DNA of 8,712 nucleotides, from positions 1-8,712 of the forward strand of contig JAEZHQ010000106.1 of assembly GCA_023416455.1 (NCBI GenBank), read 5' to 3'. Both the position numbers and the translations under genes were made by a program. The DNA is from Pseudomonadota bacterium (GTDB lineage: Bacteria > Pseudomonadota > Alphaproteobacteria > Azospirillales > Azospirillaceae). Positions 1-6,994 of the stretch are shown piece by piece (the first letter of the stretch is position 1; each line of letters opens with the position of its first letter). The notes below the pieces were generated by a model. That model saw only the letters and a program-made list of their open reading frames with translations. It was not told where the DNA came from and made no database searches.

Positions 1-1192
1 CGGCCCGGCCGCCCCGCGGCCATGGCGGGACGCCGTTCAGGAGGAAGTGGAGCAGGCGGGAGCGGCGGACGAGCCCGTGGTGCAGGGCGAACGGGACCGC
101 CAAGCCGATGGCGGAGATCGCCGCGAATTCCACCGACGGCCACCAGGGGATGGCGAGGAAGACGAAGCCGGCCGCCACCACCACCGCATGGTGGACCAGA
201 TAGATGGTGTAGGAGGCCCGGGACAGCGCGCCGACCACGGCGCTCTCCCGCGAGAACAGCGCCAGCGCCGCGCCGAGCAGAAGGCGGAAGGCCGTCCAGG
301 CGCACAGCGCGCGCAGGAGCTGGTCGAACACCCGCAGCGCCATGGGTTTGTCCACCGCCGCCAGCCCGAGCTGGGCGAGGAAGCAGACGGCGAAGGCCAG
401 CCCCATCGTCACGCTGAGGCCGGCGAAGCGGCGCAGGCCGCCCGCGGCGTGGGCGGCGTAGAGGCCGACCGCGAAGTGGCTGGCCGAGACCGCCACGCTC
501 GCCACCGTGGAGGTGGTCGGGGGCAGGGGCTCCACCAGCAGCGGCGACAGGTTGTCCAGCCCCATCGTCCCGACCAGAAGGACGCACAGCAGGAGCGGGG
601 CCGACCAGCCGTTGCCGGGGTCGAGCGCCCGCTCCAGGCGGGGGGAGCCGGCCACGGCGCGCCGGCGGAGCGCGGCAAGCGCGGGGTAGGCCGCGCAGGC
701 CAGCAGGACGCAGGCGAACAGCTCGACCAGGAACCAGAGATGCATGGTCAGGGCGCCGCTGTGGAGGGCGTCCGGCAGGATCCGCGCGACGAAGGCGCCG
801 GCGGTCAGGCCCGGATCCTGCGCCAGCGACGCCAGCCACAGCTGGAGGACGTTGAGCGTGACGGCGACCGCCGCCAGCGGCACCAGCAGCCGCACCGCCC
901 GCCCGGCGAAGACCGCGCCGGGGCTTCGCGAGCGCAGGCTTTGCGCGATCAGGAAGCCGGAGATCATGAAGAAGACGGGCATGCGGAAGCTGTGGACCCA
1001 ACTCGCGAACAGCCCCATCCCCGCATTCCCCACCGGCGAATCGATCAACCACTGGTAATCGGGCGCATAGATCAGCGCGGCGTGGTAGGGAACGCCGAGT
1101 ATCATCAGGAAGCTTCTTGCCGCGTCCAGGCAATGTTCGCGTTCGGGGCGGTGGTGTCCGCCGTTCTTGTCCCTGCTGCGTCCGTTTTCCAT
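1..1192 (-). CDS. OpgC/MdoC-like membrane acyltransferase (acyltransferase 3 family), 3' end cut by the window edge
   Basis: The reading frame is open on the minus strand from an ATG at 1192 to the left edge, giving 397 codons with no stop. Acyltransferase-3 proteins are multi-pass inner-membrane enzymes that move acyl groups onto glycans; OpgC/MdoC succinylates periplasmic glucans. The N-terminus reads CLDAARSFLMILGVPYH (about residues 21-37), followed by WVHSFRMPVFFMISGFL (about 65-81), with the family's conserved His and Arg at H67 and R70. MHLWFL follows near 150, and IYLVHH plus a final LLHFLLNGVPP lie close to the edge. From memory this order matches E. coli MdoC, including its C-terminal LLKFLFSGKP block, so only a few residues are probably missing. 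A GGAAG Shine-Dalgarno at 1200-1204, 7 nt upstream, supports the start. The family is secure; the acceptor could be a periplasmic glucan, an exopolysaccharide or another glycan. Confidence 0.82.
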   Translation of the reverse strand, partial: MENGRSRDKNGGHHRPEREHCLDAARSFLMILGVPYHAALIYAPDYQWLIDSPVGNAGMGLFASWVHSFRMPVFFMISGFLIAQSLRSRSPGAVFAGRAVRLLVPLAAVAVTLNVLQLWLASLAQDPGLTAGAFVARILPDALHSGALTMHLWFLVELFACVLLACAAYPALAALRRRAVAGSPRLERALDPGNGWSAPLLLCVLLVGTMGLDNLSPLLVEPLPPTTSTVASVAVSASHFAVGLYAAHAAGGLRRFAGLSVTMGLAFAVCFLAQLGLAAVDKPMALRVFDQLLRALCAWTAFRLLLGAALALFSRESAVVGALSRASYTIYLVHHAVVVAAGFVFLAIPWWPSVEFAAISAIGLAVPFALHHGLVRRSRLLHFLLNGVPPWPRGGRA

Positions 1193-1472
1193 GACCGTTC
1201 TTCCAGCCCGTCCCCTCCGGTCAACACGGCAAGGACCCGGTCTTCCTGTCGGACGGGACAGGTCATCGGCCGTATGCCATGGAATTAAGTCGGCGGCGAC
1301 GGAGCCCCGCCGGACGGAGGGGGCGTCCCGGCGGCGCCTTCCGGCGGGCGCGGAACGGTTCGCGCGGGCGCGCCGGACCTGCTACAAGGTCGGGCGGGGC
1401 GCCGGCATTCACGCGGGTGGCCCCGTTCATGCGCCCGTATTCCCGCGGGTTGCCGAGTCGAGGATCCCGACC
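1193..1472. other. Intergenic region between divergent genes
   Basis: These 280 bp separate the divergent acyltransferase and VUT genes and must hold both promoters, but I see no near-consensus -35/-10 pair. The one clear structure is a small inverted repeat, CCTGTC (1245-1250) and GACAGG (1257-1262), with a 6-nt spacer. The open frames crossing this stretch have no ribosome binding site or recognisable protein and look like GC-rich artefacts. I looked for a preQ1-type riboswitch ahead of the VUT gene and found none. Confidence 0.5.
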
Positions 1473-1940
1473 ATGATCTGGCTTGCCGCCTACATTGGCA
1501 GCGTACTCACCATCAACTACGCCTTCAGCCTCGCCCCGGAGCTGGACCTGCTGTGGTCCTGCTGGGCCGGCCTGATCTTCATCCTGCGCGACATGGTGCA
1601 GGTCCGCTACGGGCACGGGTCGCTGGCCGCCATGCTGGCGGCGACCGTGCTTTCCCTGCTGCTGGCCGACCCCGTCGTGGCGACCGCCAGCGTCATCGCC
1701 TTCGCGGCCTCGGAGGTGATCGACTGGCTGGTCTTCACCGTCACCCGCCGCCCCTTGCGCGACCGGCTGTGGCTCAGCGCCGCCCTGTCGGTGCCGGTGG
1801 ACACCGCCCTCTTCTTCGGCCTGCTGGGCATCTGGGAGCCGGCGGTGTGGGCGGCCAGCCTGGCCTCCAAGCTGGCCGGCGTCTCGGTGGTGTGGCTCCT
1901 CATGCGCGTCCGCGACGGCCGCCGGGTGGCGCTGGCCTGA
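1473..1940 (+). CDS. VUT/DUF165 (YhhQ-related) small integral membrane protein, putative queuosine-precursor-type transporter
   Basis: This 155-residue protein is almost entirely hydrophobic and should form about five membrane segments. It begins MIWLAAYIGSVLTINYAF, then has LIFILRD (about 34-40) with QVRYGHG just after, SEVIDWLVFTVTRRPLRDR (about 80-98) and SVPVDTALFFGLLG (about 106-119). The charged RD, SE..D and VD positions inside membrane segments are the landmarks I remember for the VUT (DUF165) family. The best-known member, YhhQ, imports the queuosine precursor 7-cyano-7-deazaguanine. This is a short family member and its substrate is not shown by the sequence. The ATG at 1473 is supported by GAGGA at 1460-1464, 8 nt upstream; a longer in-frame start near 1167 has no such support. 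It ends in a hairpin terminator and converges on the kinase gene. Confidence 0.78.
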   Translation: MIWLAAYIGSVLTINYAFSLAPELDLLWSCWAGLIFILRDMVQVRYGHGSLAAMLAATVLSLLLADPVVATASVIAFAASEVIDWLVFTVTRRPLRDRLWLSAALSVPVDTALFFGLLGIWEPAVWAASLASKLAGVSVVWLLMRVRDGRRVALA

Positions 1941-1947
1941 GCGTCCG

Positions 1948-1980
1948 GGGGGGCGCCGCGGCGTCGCGGCGCGCCCCTTT
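1948..1980 (+). terminator. Rho-independent-type terminator after the VUT gene
   Basis: A 13-bp stem with one mismatch pairs 1948-1960 with 1965-1977 around the 4-nt loop GCGT, and is followed by TTT. It begins 8 nt after the VUT stop codon. The stem is very GC-rich and the T-run short. The minus-strand reading of the same hairpin has no T-run, so it serves the plus-strand gene best, although it could also slow transcription from the converging kinase operon. Confidence 0.7.
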
Positions 1981-1990
1981 CGAAACGGCA

Positions 1991-3766
1991 TCAGCCCTTC
2001 GAAGCAGGATCGGCCGGGCCGGGGGCGGCCGGGATCTCCACGATGAAGACGGCGCCCCGTCCCGGCCGCGACAGCACCCGAAGACGGTAGCCCAGCAGCC
2101 GGGCCAGCCGGGCCACGGTGGCGAGGCCGAGGCCGAGCCCCTTGGCGCGGTCCCGCTCCGGGTTGCCGATCTGGTAGAAGTCCTCGAAGATCAGGTGCTG
2201 GCGGTCGCGCGGGATGCCGGGGCCGGTGTCCTGGACCTTGAGGACCACGCCGTCGCGCCGCGCCCGCCCGCTCAGCCGGACGACCCCGCCGGGGGTGTAT
2301 TTCAGCGCGTTGTGCAGCAGGTTGCGCAGGATCCGTTCGAGCATGGCGGGGTCGGTCTCCACCCGCGCGTCGCAGGCCGCGACGCGCAGTTCGAGCCCGC
2401 GCCCGTCCGCCTCCACCCGGATCTCCTCGCCGATGCGCGTCATCAGGCCGGCGAGGTCGACGGTGGCGATCCGCGGGCGGGTTCCGCCGGACTCCAGCGC
2501 CGCGACGTCCATCAGGGCGTTCAGCAGGCGTTGCGTGGCCTCGAAGCCGTCGCGGGCGGACGCGATCAGCTTGCCCAGGGGTGCCGCGGCCGGGTGCTCG
2601 GCGATCAGGTGCAGGTAGATGCCCAGCGTCTGCATGGGCTGGCGCAGGTCGTGGCTGGCGGCGGCCAGGAAGCGGGACTTGGCGGCGTTGGCCTCGTCGG
2701 CCTCGGCGCGCGCCAGGGCCAGCGCGTCGAAGCTCCGGCGCAGCTCGGCCATGCGGTCGCGCTCGCGCCGCGCGGAGCCCATCAGGGCGACCAGCAGCAG
2801 CGTGATGACGCCGCCCGCCGCCAGGATGATGCGCGGCGCGGCGCTGGCCACGCCCGCCTCGAAGGCGGGGGCGCCGGCGATCCGCAGCGTCCAGGTCCGG
2901 CCGAACACATCGATGCGGCGGGTGTCCCGGAAGCGCGCGTCGCGGCCGGACGCCCGCTCGAACAGCAGCGCCCCCTCCGCCGCCCCGGCACCGTCGTGCA
3001 CCGCGAGATCCAGATCCTCGAAGGGACCTTCCTTCAGGATCGTCCGCATCAGGTCGGCCATGCGGAAGGGGCTGTAGACGAAGCCCCGCAGGGCCGCCCG
3101 CCGTTCCGCCGTTCCGTCCAACGGGCGGTGCCGGTCGTAGACCGGCAGGTAGAGGAGGATGCCGGCCTGGACGTCCTCCTCCGTCTCCTGGACCAGCCGG
3201 ACCTTGCCGGTGGCGGCGGGGGTCCCATGGTCGCGCGCCCGCGCCATGGCGTCCTGGCGGACCGGTTCGGCGAACATGTCGTAGCCGAAGGCGCGCAGGT
3301 TGCGGCTGGTGAAGGGCTCCAGATAGACGGTCGGGAAATAATCCGGCCGGGGTCCCGGCGGCGTCACCCGGTAGGTGTGGAATCCCTCCGCCCGCACCGC
3401 CTCCTCATGGGTCCCGAGGGCAAAGGGCGCGACCCTCATGGCGTATCCGATGCCCTGGATGCCGGGGTAGCGCTCCTCCACGCGCAGGGCGGCGACGTAG
3501 CTCCGCCACTCCGTCCGCCCGATGCGGCCGCCGGTGGCGTCCATCAGCGCCACGCCGCCGCGCAGCAACTGCTCGTAGGCGGCCAGCCGTCCGCCGATGG
3601 CGTCGGCCAGTTCCCGCGCCTGCTCCCGGAAACGCTCCCTGGCCAGCCGTTCGGCCTGGGCGGTGACCAGGCACCACACCGCCCCCGTCAGCAGCAGGCC
3701 GAGGCCGAGCACGGCCCAGCTCTCCCAGGAGCGCAGCCACCACGCCTGGATCCTCGGGGCGGCCAT
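1991..3766 (-). CDS. Membrane sensor histidine kinase with CHASE domain
   Basis: The 591-residue product is a complete membrane sensor kinase. A first membrane segment (about 16-36) and a second (about 312-331) enclose a periplasmic CHASE domain with motifs such as AAYEQLLRGGVALM (62-75) and YPGIQGIGYAMRV (100-112). The cytoplasmic kinase core has the phospho-acceptor His at H372 in SHDLRQP, an N box RNLLHNALKY (481-490), G1 DTGPGIP (513-519), an F-box region IFEDFYQ and G2 GLGLGLA (543-549). All catalytic motifs look intact. CHASE domains sense small extracellular molecules; the ligand here is unknown. The ATG at 3766 lies one base after the stop of the receiver gene, so translation is probably coupled; a start further upstream would overlap that gene. 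A C-terminal receiver is absent, so the adjacent receiver protein is the likely phosphorylation partner. Confidence 0.92.
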   Translation of the reverse strand: MAAPRIQAWWLRSWESWAVLGLGLLLTGAVWCLVTAQAERLARERFREQARELADAIGGRLAAYEQLLRGGVALMDATGGRIGRTEWRSYVAALRVEERYPGIQGIGYAMRVAPFALGTHEEAVRAEGFHTYRVTPPGPRPDYFPTVYLEPFTSRNLRAFGYDMFAEPVRQDAMARARDHGTPAATGKVRLVQETEEDVQAGILLYLPVYDRHRPLDGTAERRAALRGFVYSPFRMADLMRTILKEGPFEDLDLAVHDGAGAAEGALLFERASGRDARFRDTRRIDVFGRTWTLRIAGAPAFEAGVASAAPRIILAAGGVITLLLVALMGSARRERDRMAELRRSFDALALARAEADEANAAKSRFLAAASHDLRQPMQTLGIYLHLIAEHPAAAPLGKLIASARDGFEATQRLLNALMDVAALESGGTRPRIATVDLAGLMTRIGEEIRVEADGRGLELRVAACDARVETDPAMLERILRNLLHNALKYTPGGVVRLSGRARRDGVVLKVQDTGPGIPRDRQHLIFEDFYQIGNPERDRAKGLGLGLATVARLARLLGYRLRVLSRPGRGAVFIVEIPAAPGPADPASKG

Positions 3767-3767
3767 G

Positions 3768-4223
3768 TCAGCCGGAGGCGGCCGCCGCCGCGGCCGGCCG
3801 GTCGGGCGCCGCGCGGCCCCGCAGGGCATGCTGGAGCATCGCCTGGAGATGGAGGGGCGGCACGGGCTTCTGGAGGACGGGCATCCCGGCGGCGCGCGCC
3901 TCGCGCAGCCCGGCGCTGGCGCCGTCGCCGGTGATGATGATCCCGGGCAGGCAGGCCCCCACCAGGGCGCGGACGCGGGCGATGGCCTGGAGGCCGGTGC
4001 GGCCCTCGCGCAGCCGGTAGTCGGCCAGGATGGCGCGTGGCGCCTCGCCGAGCGCCGCCAGGCGCGCCACCGCCTCGTCCTCGTCCCCGGCGGTGACGAC
4101 GCGGTAGCCCCACATCCCCAGCAGCAGCTCCAGCGCCTGGAGCACCGTGCTCTCGTCGTCGATCACCAGGACGAGGTCGTTCCGCCTCCGCCCGCTCTCA
4201 TGCATGGCAATTCGACCGCTCAT
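3768..4223 (-). CDS. Single-domain response regulator (stand-alone receiver)
   Basis: The 151-residue protein is one receiver domain with no output domain. Acidic-pocket residues D22 and D23 are in VIDDES, the phospho-acceptor is D68 in ILADYRL, the switch Thr is T99 in IIITGD, and the conserved Lys is K119 in LQKP. After about residue 135 it has an Ala/Pro-rich tail and nothing resembling a DNA-binding or enzymatic domain. It is the first gene of a two-gene operon with the CHASE kinase. It may act as a phosphate shuttle or through protein contacts, but the sequence does not say which. The start is uncertain: ATG at 4223 has GGAG about 12 nt upstream, while an in-frame ATG at 4205 would shorten it by six residues without touching the domain. 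Confidence 0.9.
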   Translation of the reverse strand: MSGRIAMHESGRRRNDLVLVIDDESTVLQALELLLGMWGYRVVTAGDEDEAVARLAALGEAPRAILADYRLREGRTGLQAIARVRALVGACLPGIIITGDGASAGLREARAAGMPVLQKPVPPLHLQAMLQHALRGRAAPDRPAAAAAASG

Positions 4224-4444
4224 CGGTTGGAAAAGCTCCGCAATAACCGGCGGCGGAACAACCCTGATTTAGCATGCGTGCCCGCTGCATGGGTCAAGGC
4301 AATTGTCCTATTACCCCCATTGCCTTCGCCCGAAGGGCGCGGTGCGGGGCCGCGGCATCAAAAGCATTGAGATGCCGGGGCTCATCGTCCATTCTTCCGG
4401 CCTTTCGGACGGTCCCAGGACCCCTCTTTCGGACAGCGGCGGCA

Positions 4445-6049
4445 ATGGCGGGCGAACGCATCTACCTGTACGACACGACGCTGCGCGACGGCGCGCAGAC
4501 CCAGGACGTGGATTTCTCGGTCGCCGACAAGATCGCCATCGCCCAGGACCTCGACCGGCTCGGGATCGATTACGTGGAGGGCGGCTGGCCGGGCGCCAAC
4601 CCCACCGACGACCGGTTCTTCGCCGAGGCGCCGCCGCTGCGCCGGGCCGTCTTCACCGCCTTCGGCATGACCCGGCGGCCGGGGCGCAGCGCCGCCAACG
4701 ACCCGCAGCTGGTCGCGCTGGCCCAGTCCAACAGCCGCGCCGTGTGCATGGTCGGCAAGACCTGGGACTTCCACGTCGACGTGGCGCTGGGCATCCCGCG
4801 CGAGGAGAACCTGGAGCTGATCGCCGACAGCATCGCCGCGCTGAAGGCCGCCAAGGGCGAGGCGCTGTTCGACGCGGAGCATTTCTTCGACGGCTACAAG
4901 CGCAACCCGGCCTACGCCGCCGCCTGCATCCGGGCCGCCTTCGAGGCGGGCGCCCGCTGGATCGTGCTGTGCGACACCAACGGCGGCACCCTGCCGCACG
5001 AGGTCGAGGCCATCGTCCGCCAGGTGGTCGAGGAGCACGGGATTCCCGGCGCGTCGCTCGGCATCCACTGCCACAACGACACCGAGAACGCGGTCGCCAA
5101 CTCCCTGGCCGCGGTGCGCGCGGGCGCGCGCATGGTGCAGGGGACCATCAACGGGCTGGGCGAGCGCTGCGGCAACGCCAACCTCGTCTCGCTGATCCCG
5201 ACCCTGATGCTGAAGATGGGCTTCGAGACCGGCGTCCGGCACGAGGATCTGCCGCTGCTGACCGAGATCAGCCGCAAGTTCGACGAGCGCCTGAACCGCG
5301 CACCCAACCGCCACGCCCCCTACGTCGGGGCCAGCGCCTTCGCCCACAAGGGCGGCCTGCACGTCTCGGCGGTGGAGAAGGACCCCTCCTCCTACGAGCA
5401 TGTGGCGCCGGAGGCCGTCGGCAACCGCCGGCAGATCGTCATGTCGGACCAGGCCGGCCGCTCCAACGTGATCGCGCGCCTGCGCGAGATCGGCCTGGAG
5501 GTGGACCCGGCCGACCCGCGCCTGGCGCGGCTGCTCGACCTCGTGAAGCAGCGCGACACCGAGGGCTACGCCTACGACACCGCCGAGGCCAGCTTCGAGC
5601 TGCTGGTCCGCCGCGAGCTGGGCGACGTGCCCAGCTATTTCGAGCTGCTGCGCTTCCACGTCACCGACGAGCGGCGCTACAACGCGGTCGGCGCGCTGGT
5701 GGTGGAATCGGAAGCCGTGGTGCGCGTGCGCGTCGGCAGCGAGGTCCGGTTGGAGGTGGCGGAGGGCAACGGCCCGGTCCACGCGCTCGACGTCGCCATG
5801 CGCAAGGCGCTGGAGCCGGTCTACCCGCTGCTGGGCGGGGTGCGGCTGGTCGACTACCGGGTGCGCATCCTGGCCGCCAAGGAGGGCACCGGCGCCATGC
5901 CGCGCGTCCTGATCCGCTCCAGGAACGGCGACGGCGGCGAATGGTCCACGCTCGGCGTGTCCACCAACATCATCGAGGCGTCGATGGAAGCGCTGGTGGA
6001 CAGCTACACCTTCAAGCTGTTCAAGGGCGGAGCGGTGCCGCGGGAGTGA
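4445..6049 (+). CDS. cimA: (R)-citramalate synthase
   Basis: CimA condenses pyruvate with acetyl-CoA to (R)-citramalate, the first step of the threonine-independent route to 2-oxobutyrate and isoleucine. The 534-residue length fits the long alphaproteobacterial CimA family. The N-terminal HMGL/LeuA-type TIM barrel opens with IYLYDTTLRDGAQTQDVD; R14 and D15 are expected active-site residues, and GAQTQ rather than GEQ-S/A-PG favours CimA over isopropylmalate synthase. The metal-binding HCHND is at 208-212 and NGLGERCGNANL near 236-247. The C-terminal part (about 400-530), including VSTNIIEASMEAL, is the LeuA-type regulatory/dimer domain, so allosteric control by a branched-chain product such as isoleucine is likely. 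The ATG at 4445 places IYLYDTTLRDG at the usual distance from the N-terminus; the in-frame extension back to 4274 shows no family sequence. No strong Shine-Dalgarno and no leader-peptide attenuator are visible. Confidence 0.93.
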   Translation: MAGERIYLYDTTLRDGAQTQDVDFSVADKIAIAQDLDRLGIDYVEGGWPGANPTDDRFFAEAPPLRRAVFTAFGMTRRPGRSAANDPQLVALAQSNSRAVCMVGKTWDFHVDVALGIPREENLELIADSIAALKAAKGEALFDAEHFFDGYKRNPAYAAACIRAAFEAGARWIVLCDTNGGTLPHEVEAIVRQVVEEHGIPGASLGIHCHNDTENAVANSLAAVRAGARMVQGTINGLGERCGNANLVSLIPTLMLKMGFETGVRHEDLPLLTEISRKFDERLNRAPNRHAPYVGASAFAHKGGLHVSAVEKDPSSYEHVAPEAVGNRRQIVMSDQAGRSNVIARLREIGLEVDPADPRLARLLDLVKQRDTEGYAYDTAEASFELLVRRELGDVPSYFELLRFHVTDERRYNAVGALVVESEAVVRVRVGSEVRLEVAEGNGPVHALDVAMRKALEPVYPLLGGVRLVDYRVRILAAKEGTGAMPRVLIRSRNGDGGEWSTLGVSTNIIEASMEALVDSYTFKLFKGGAVPRE

Positions 6050-6078
6050 TGGGCTTCCGTCCGGGCATCGCTTTGACT

Positions 6079-6109
6079 CTTTGTGTCCTTCGTGTCTTTG
6101 TGATGAAAA
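6079..6109 (+). repeat. T/G-rich periodic motif between cimA and trmJ
   Basis: Three tandem near-copies of a 9-nt unit, CTTTGTGTC (6079-6087), CTTCGTGTC (6088-6096) and TTTGTGAT (6097-6104), are followed by GAAAA. The low GC stands out from all surrounding DNA. I recall very similar strings (CACAAAGACACGAAG on the other strand) in intergenic DNA of many unrelated bacteria, but I cannot assign a function. It is noncoding. Confidence 0.6.
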
Positions 6110-6111
6110 TC

Positions 6112-6128
6112 CGCCGGCGCCCCCGGCG
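6112..6128. other. Short GC hairpin next to the T/G-rich motif
   Basis: CGCCGG (6112-6117) pairs with CCGGCG (6123-6128) across a 5-nt loop. No U-run follows on the plus strand; on the minus strand GATTTTC follows. It could be a weak cimA terminator or part of the neighbouring intergenic element. The evidence is only the inverted repeat. Confidence 0.35.
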
Positions 6129-6169
6129 TGTTATCCCTCCGACGAAACGCCACTCACTGTCCTGAACCG

Positions 6170-6940
6170 ATGACCTCCGGCAAAGATCCCAACCGGCCCT
6201 CCGTCCTGGGCGGCCCGACCATCATCCTCGTGCAGCCCCAGCTCGGCGAGAACATCGGAGCCTGCGCGCGGGCGATGCTGAACTGCGGCCTGACCGAGCT
6301 GCGTCTGGTGAAGCCGCGCGACGGCTGGCCGAACGAGAAGGCGGTGGCCGCGGCGTCGGGCGCCGATCCGGTGCTGGATGGGGCGAAGCTCTACGACACG
6401 ACGGCGGAGGCCGTGGCCGACCTGAACGTGGTCTTCGCCACCACCGTCCGCACCCGCGGGATGATCCAGGAGTTCGTCACCCCGCGTGTTGCCGCGACGG
6501 AGCTGCGCGCCCATTTCGACGCCGGGCACAAGACCGGCGTGCTGTTCGGGCCGGAGCGCACCGGGCTGGTCAACGACGACCTGACCCTGGCGGAGAAGCT
6601 CATCACGGTGCCGCTGAACCCGTCCTTCTCCTCGCTCAACCTGGCGCAGGCGGTTCTGCTGATCGGCTACGAATGGTTCCAGACCGGGGAGACCCCGCCG
6701 GACCGCGTCCTGCACACCGGCCAGACCCGCCCGGCGACCAAGGCGGAGCTTCTGAACTTCTTCGAGCATCTGGAAGGCGACCTGGACCGCACGGGCTTCT
6801 TCACGACGCCGGAGAAGCGCCCCTCCATGGTCCGCACGCTGCGCAACGCCATCGAGCGGATGCAGATGACCGAGCAGGAGGTCCGCACCTTCCACGGCGT
6901 CATCGCCGCGCTGACCGGTCGGCGCAAGGGCGAGGCGTAA
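6170..6940 (+). CDS. trmJ: tRNA (cytidine/uridine-32-2'-O)-methyltransferase TrmJ-type (SPOUT family)
   Basis: TrmJ uses S-adenosylmethionine to 2'-O-methylate nucleotide 32 in the anticodon loop of certain tRNAs. The 256-residue product has the SPOUT/TrmH knot motifs in order: ENIGACARAM (27-36, with N28 and R34), VLFGPERTGL (124-133) and PLNPSFSSLNLAQAV (148-162) forming the cofactor-binding knot. The C-terminal third, with RPSMVRTLRNAIERM, is the helical extension typical of TrmJ rather than TrmL or TrmH. Length is close to E. coli TrmJ (about 246). The ATG at 6170 sits just before the conserved part; a GTG at 6128 in frame adds 14 non-conserved residues. Neither start has a convincing Shine-Dalgarno. 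It follows cimA on the same strand after 120 bp and may be co-transcribed. The exact target nucleotide is inferred from the family. Confidence 0.85.
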   Translation: MTSGKDPNRPSVLGGPTIILVQPQLGENIGACARAMLNCGLTELRLVKPRDGWPNEKAVAAASGADPVLDGAKLYDTTAEAVADLNVVFATTVRTRGMIQEFVTPRVAATELRAHFDAGHKTGVLFGPERTGLVNDDLTLAEKLITVPLNPSFSSLNLAQAVLLIGYEWFQTGETPPDRVLHTGQTRPATKAELLNFFEHLEGDLDRTGFFTTPEKRPSMVRTLRNAIERMQMTEQEVRTFHGVIAALTGRRKGEA

Positions 6941-6981
6941 CCCAGTCCCTTAGCTCTTCCCTTCCGGGGCGTATCGCAGCC

Positions 6982-6987
6982 TATACT
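6982..6987 (+). promoter_or_regulatory. Candidate -10 box of rcoM (possible leaderless transcript)
   Basis: TATACT matches the sigma70 -10 consensus at five of six positions and ends only 7 nt before the ATG at 6995. Transcription starting about 7 nt downstream would begin at or next to the A of the start codon, and no Shine-Dalgarno is present in this gap. No good -35 box is seen at the usual spacing, so the promoter may be weak or activator-dependent. Confidence 0.4.
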
Positions 6988-6994
6988 GCCCCGC

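Noticed and set aside
1405..1432. Further CCGTTCATGC copy (1423-1432) and a partial copy (1405-1414) upstream of the VUT gene
   Set aside because: One full match plus a partial match at 18-bp spacing is plausible by chance in this GC-rich DNA and lacks the exact triple phasing seen at cowN.
1193..1472. preQ1 riboswitch upstream of the putative queuosine-precursor transporter
   Set aside because: No A-rich tail and hairpin arrangement of any preQ1 class is recognisable.
1553..3934. 793-codon plus-strand open frame opposite the histidine kinase, and similar long frames at 47-1288, 4303-6165 and 4382-5782 (minus)
   Set aside because: They lie opposite or out of frame with clearly recognisable genes, are rich in Arg, Gly, Pro and Ala, and show no domain. 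They are typical GC-rich third-position shadows.
4266..4297. Minus-strand promoter for the receiver-kinase operon (TTGACC at 4292-4297 and CTAAAT near 4267-4272)
   Set aside because: The spacer is 19 bp and the -10 matches poorly; too weak to list.
4274..4444. In-frame 57-residue N-terminal extension or leader peptide for cimA
   Set aside because: The extension has no family similarity, and no separate short leader frame with a run of branched-chain codons plus an attenuator hairpin is visible.
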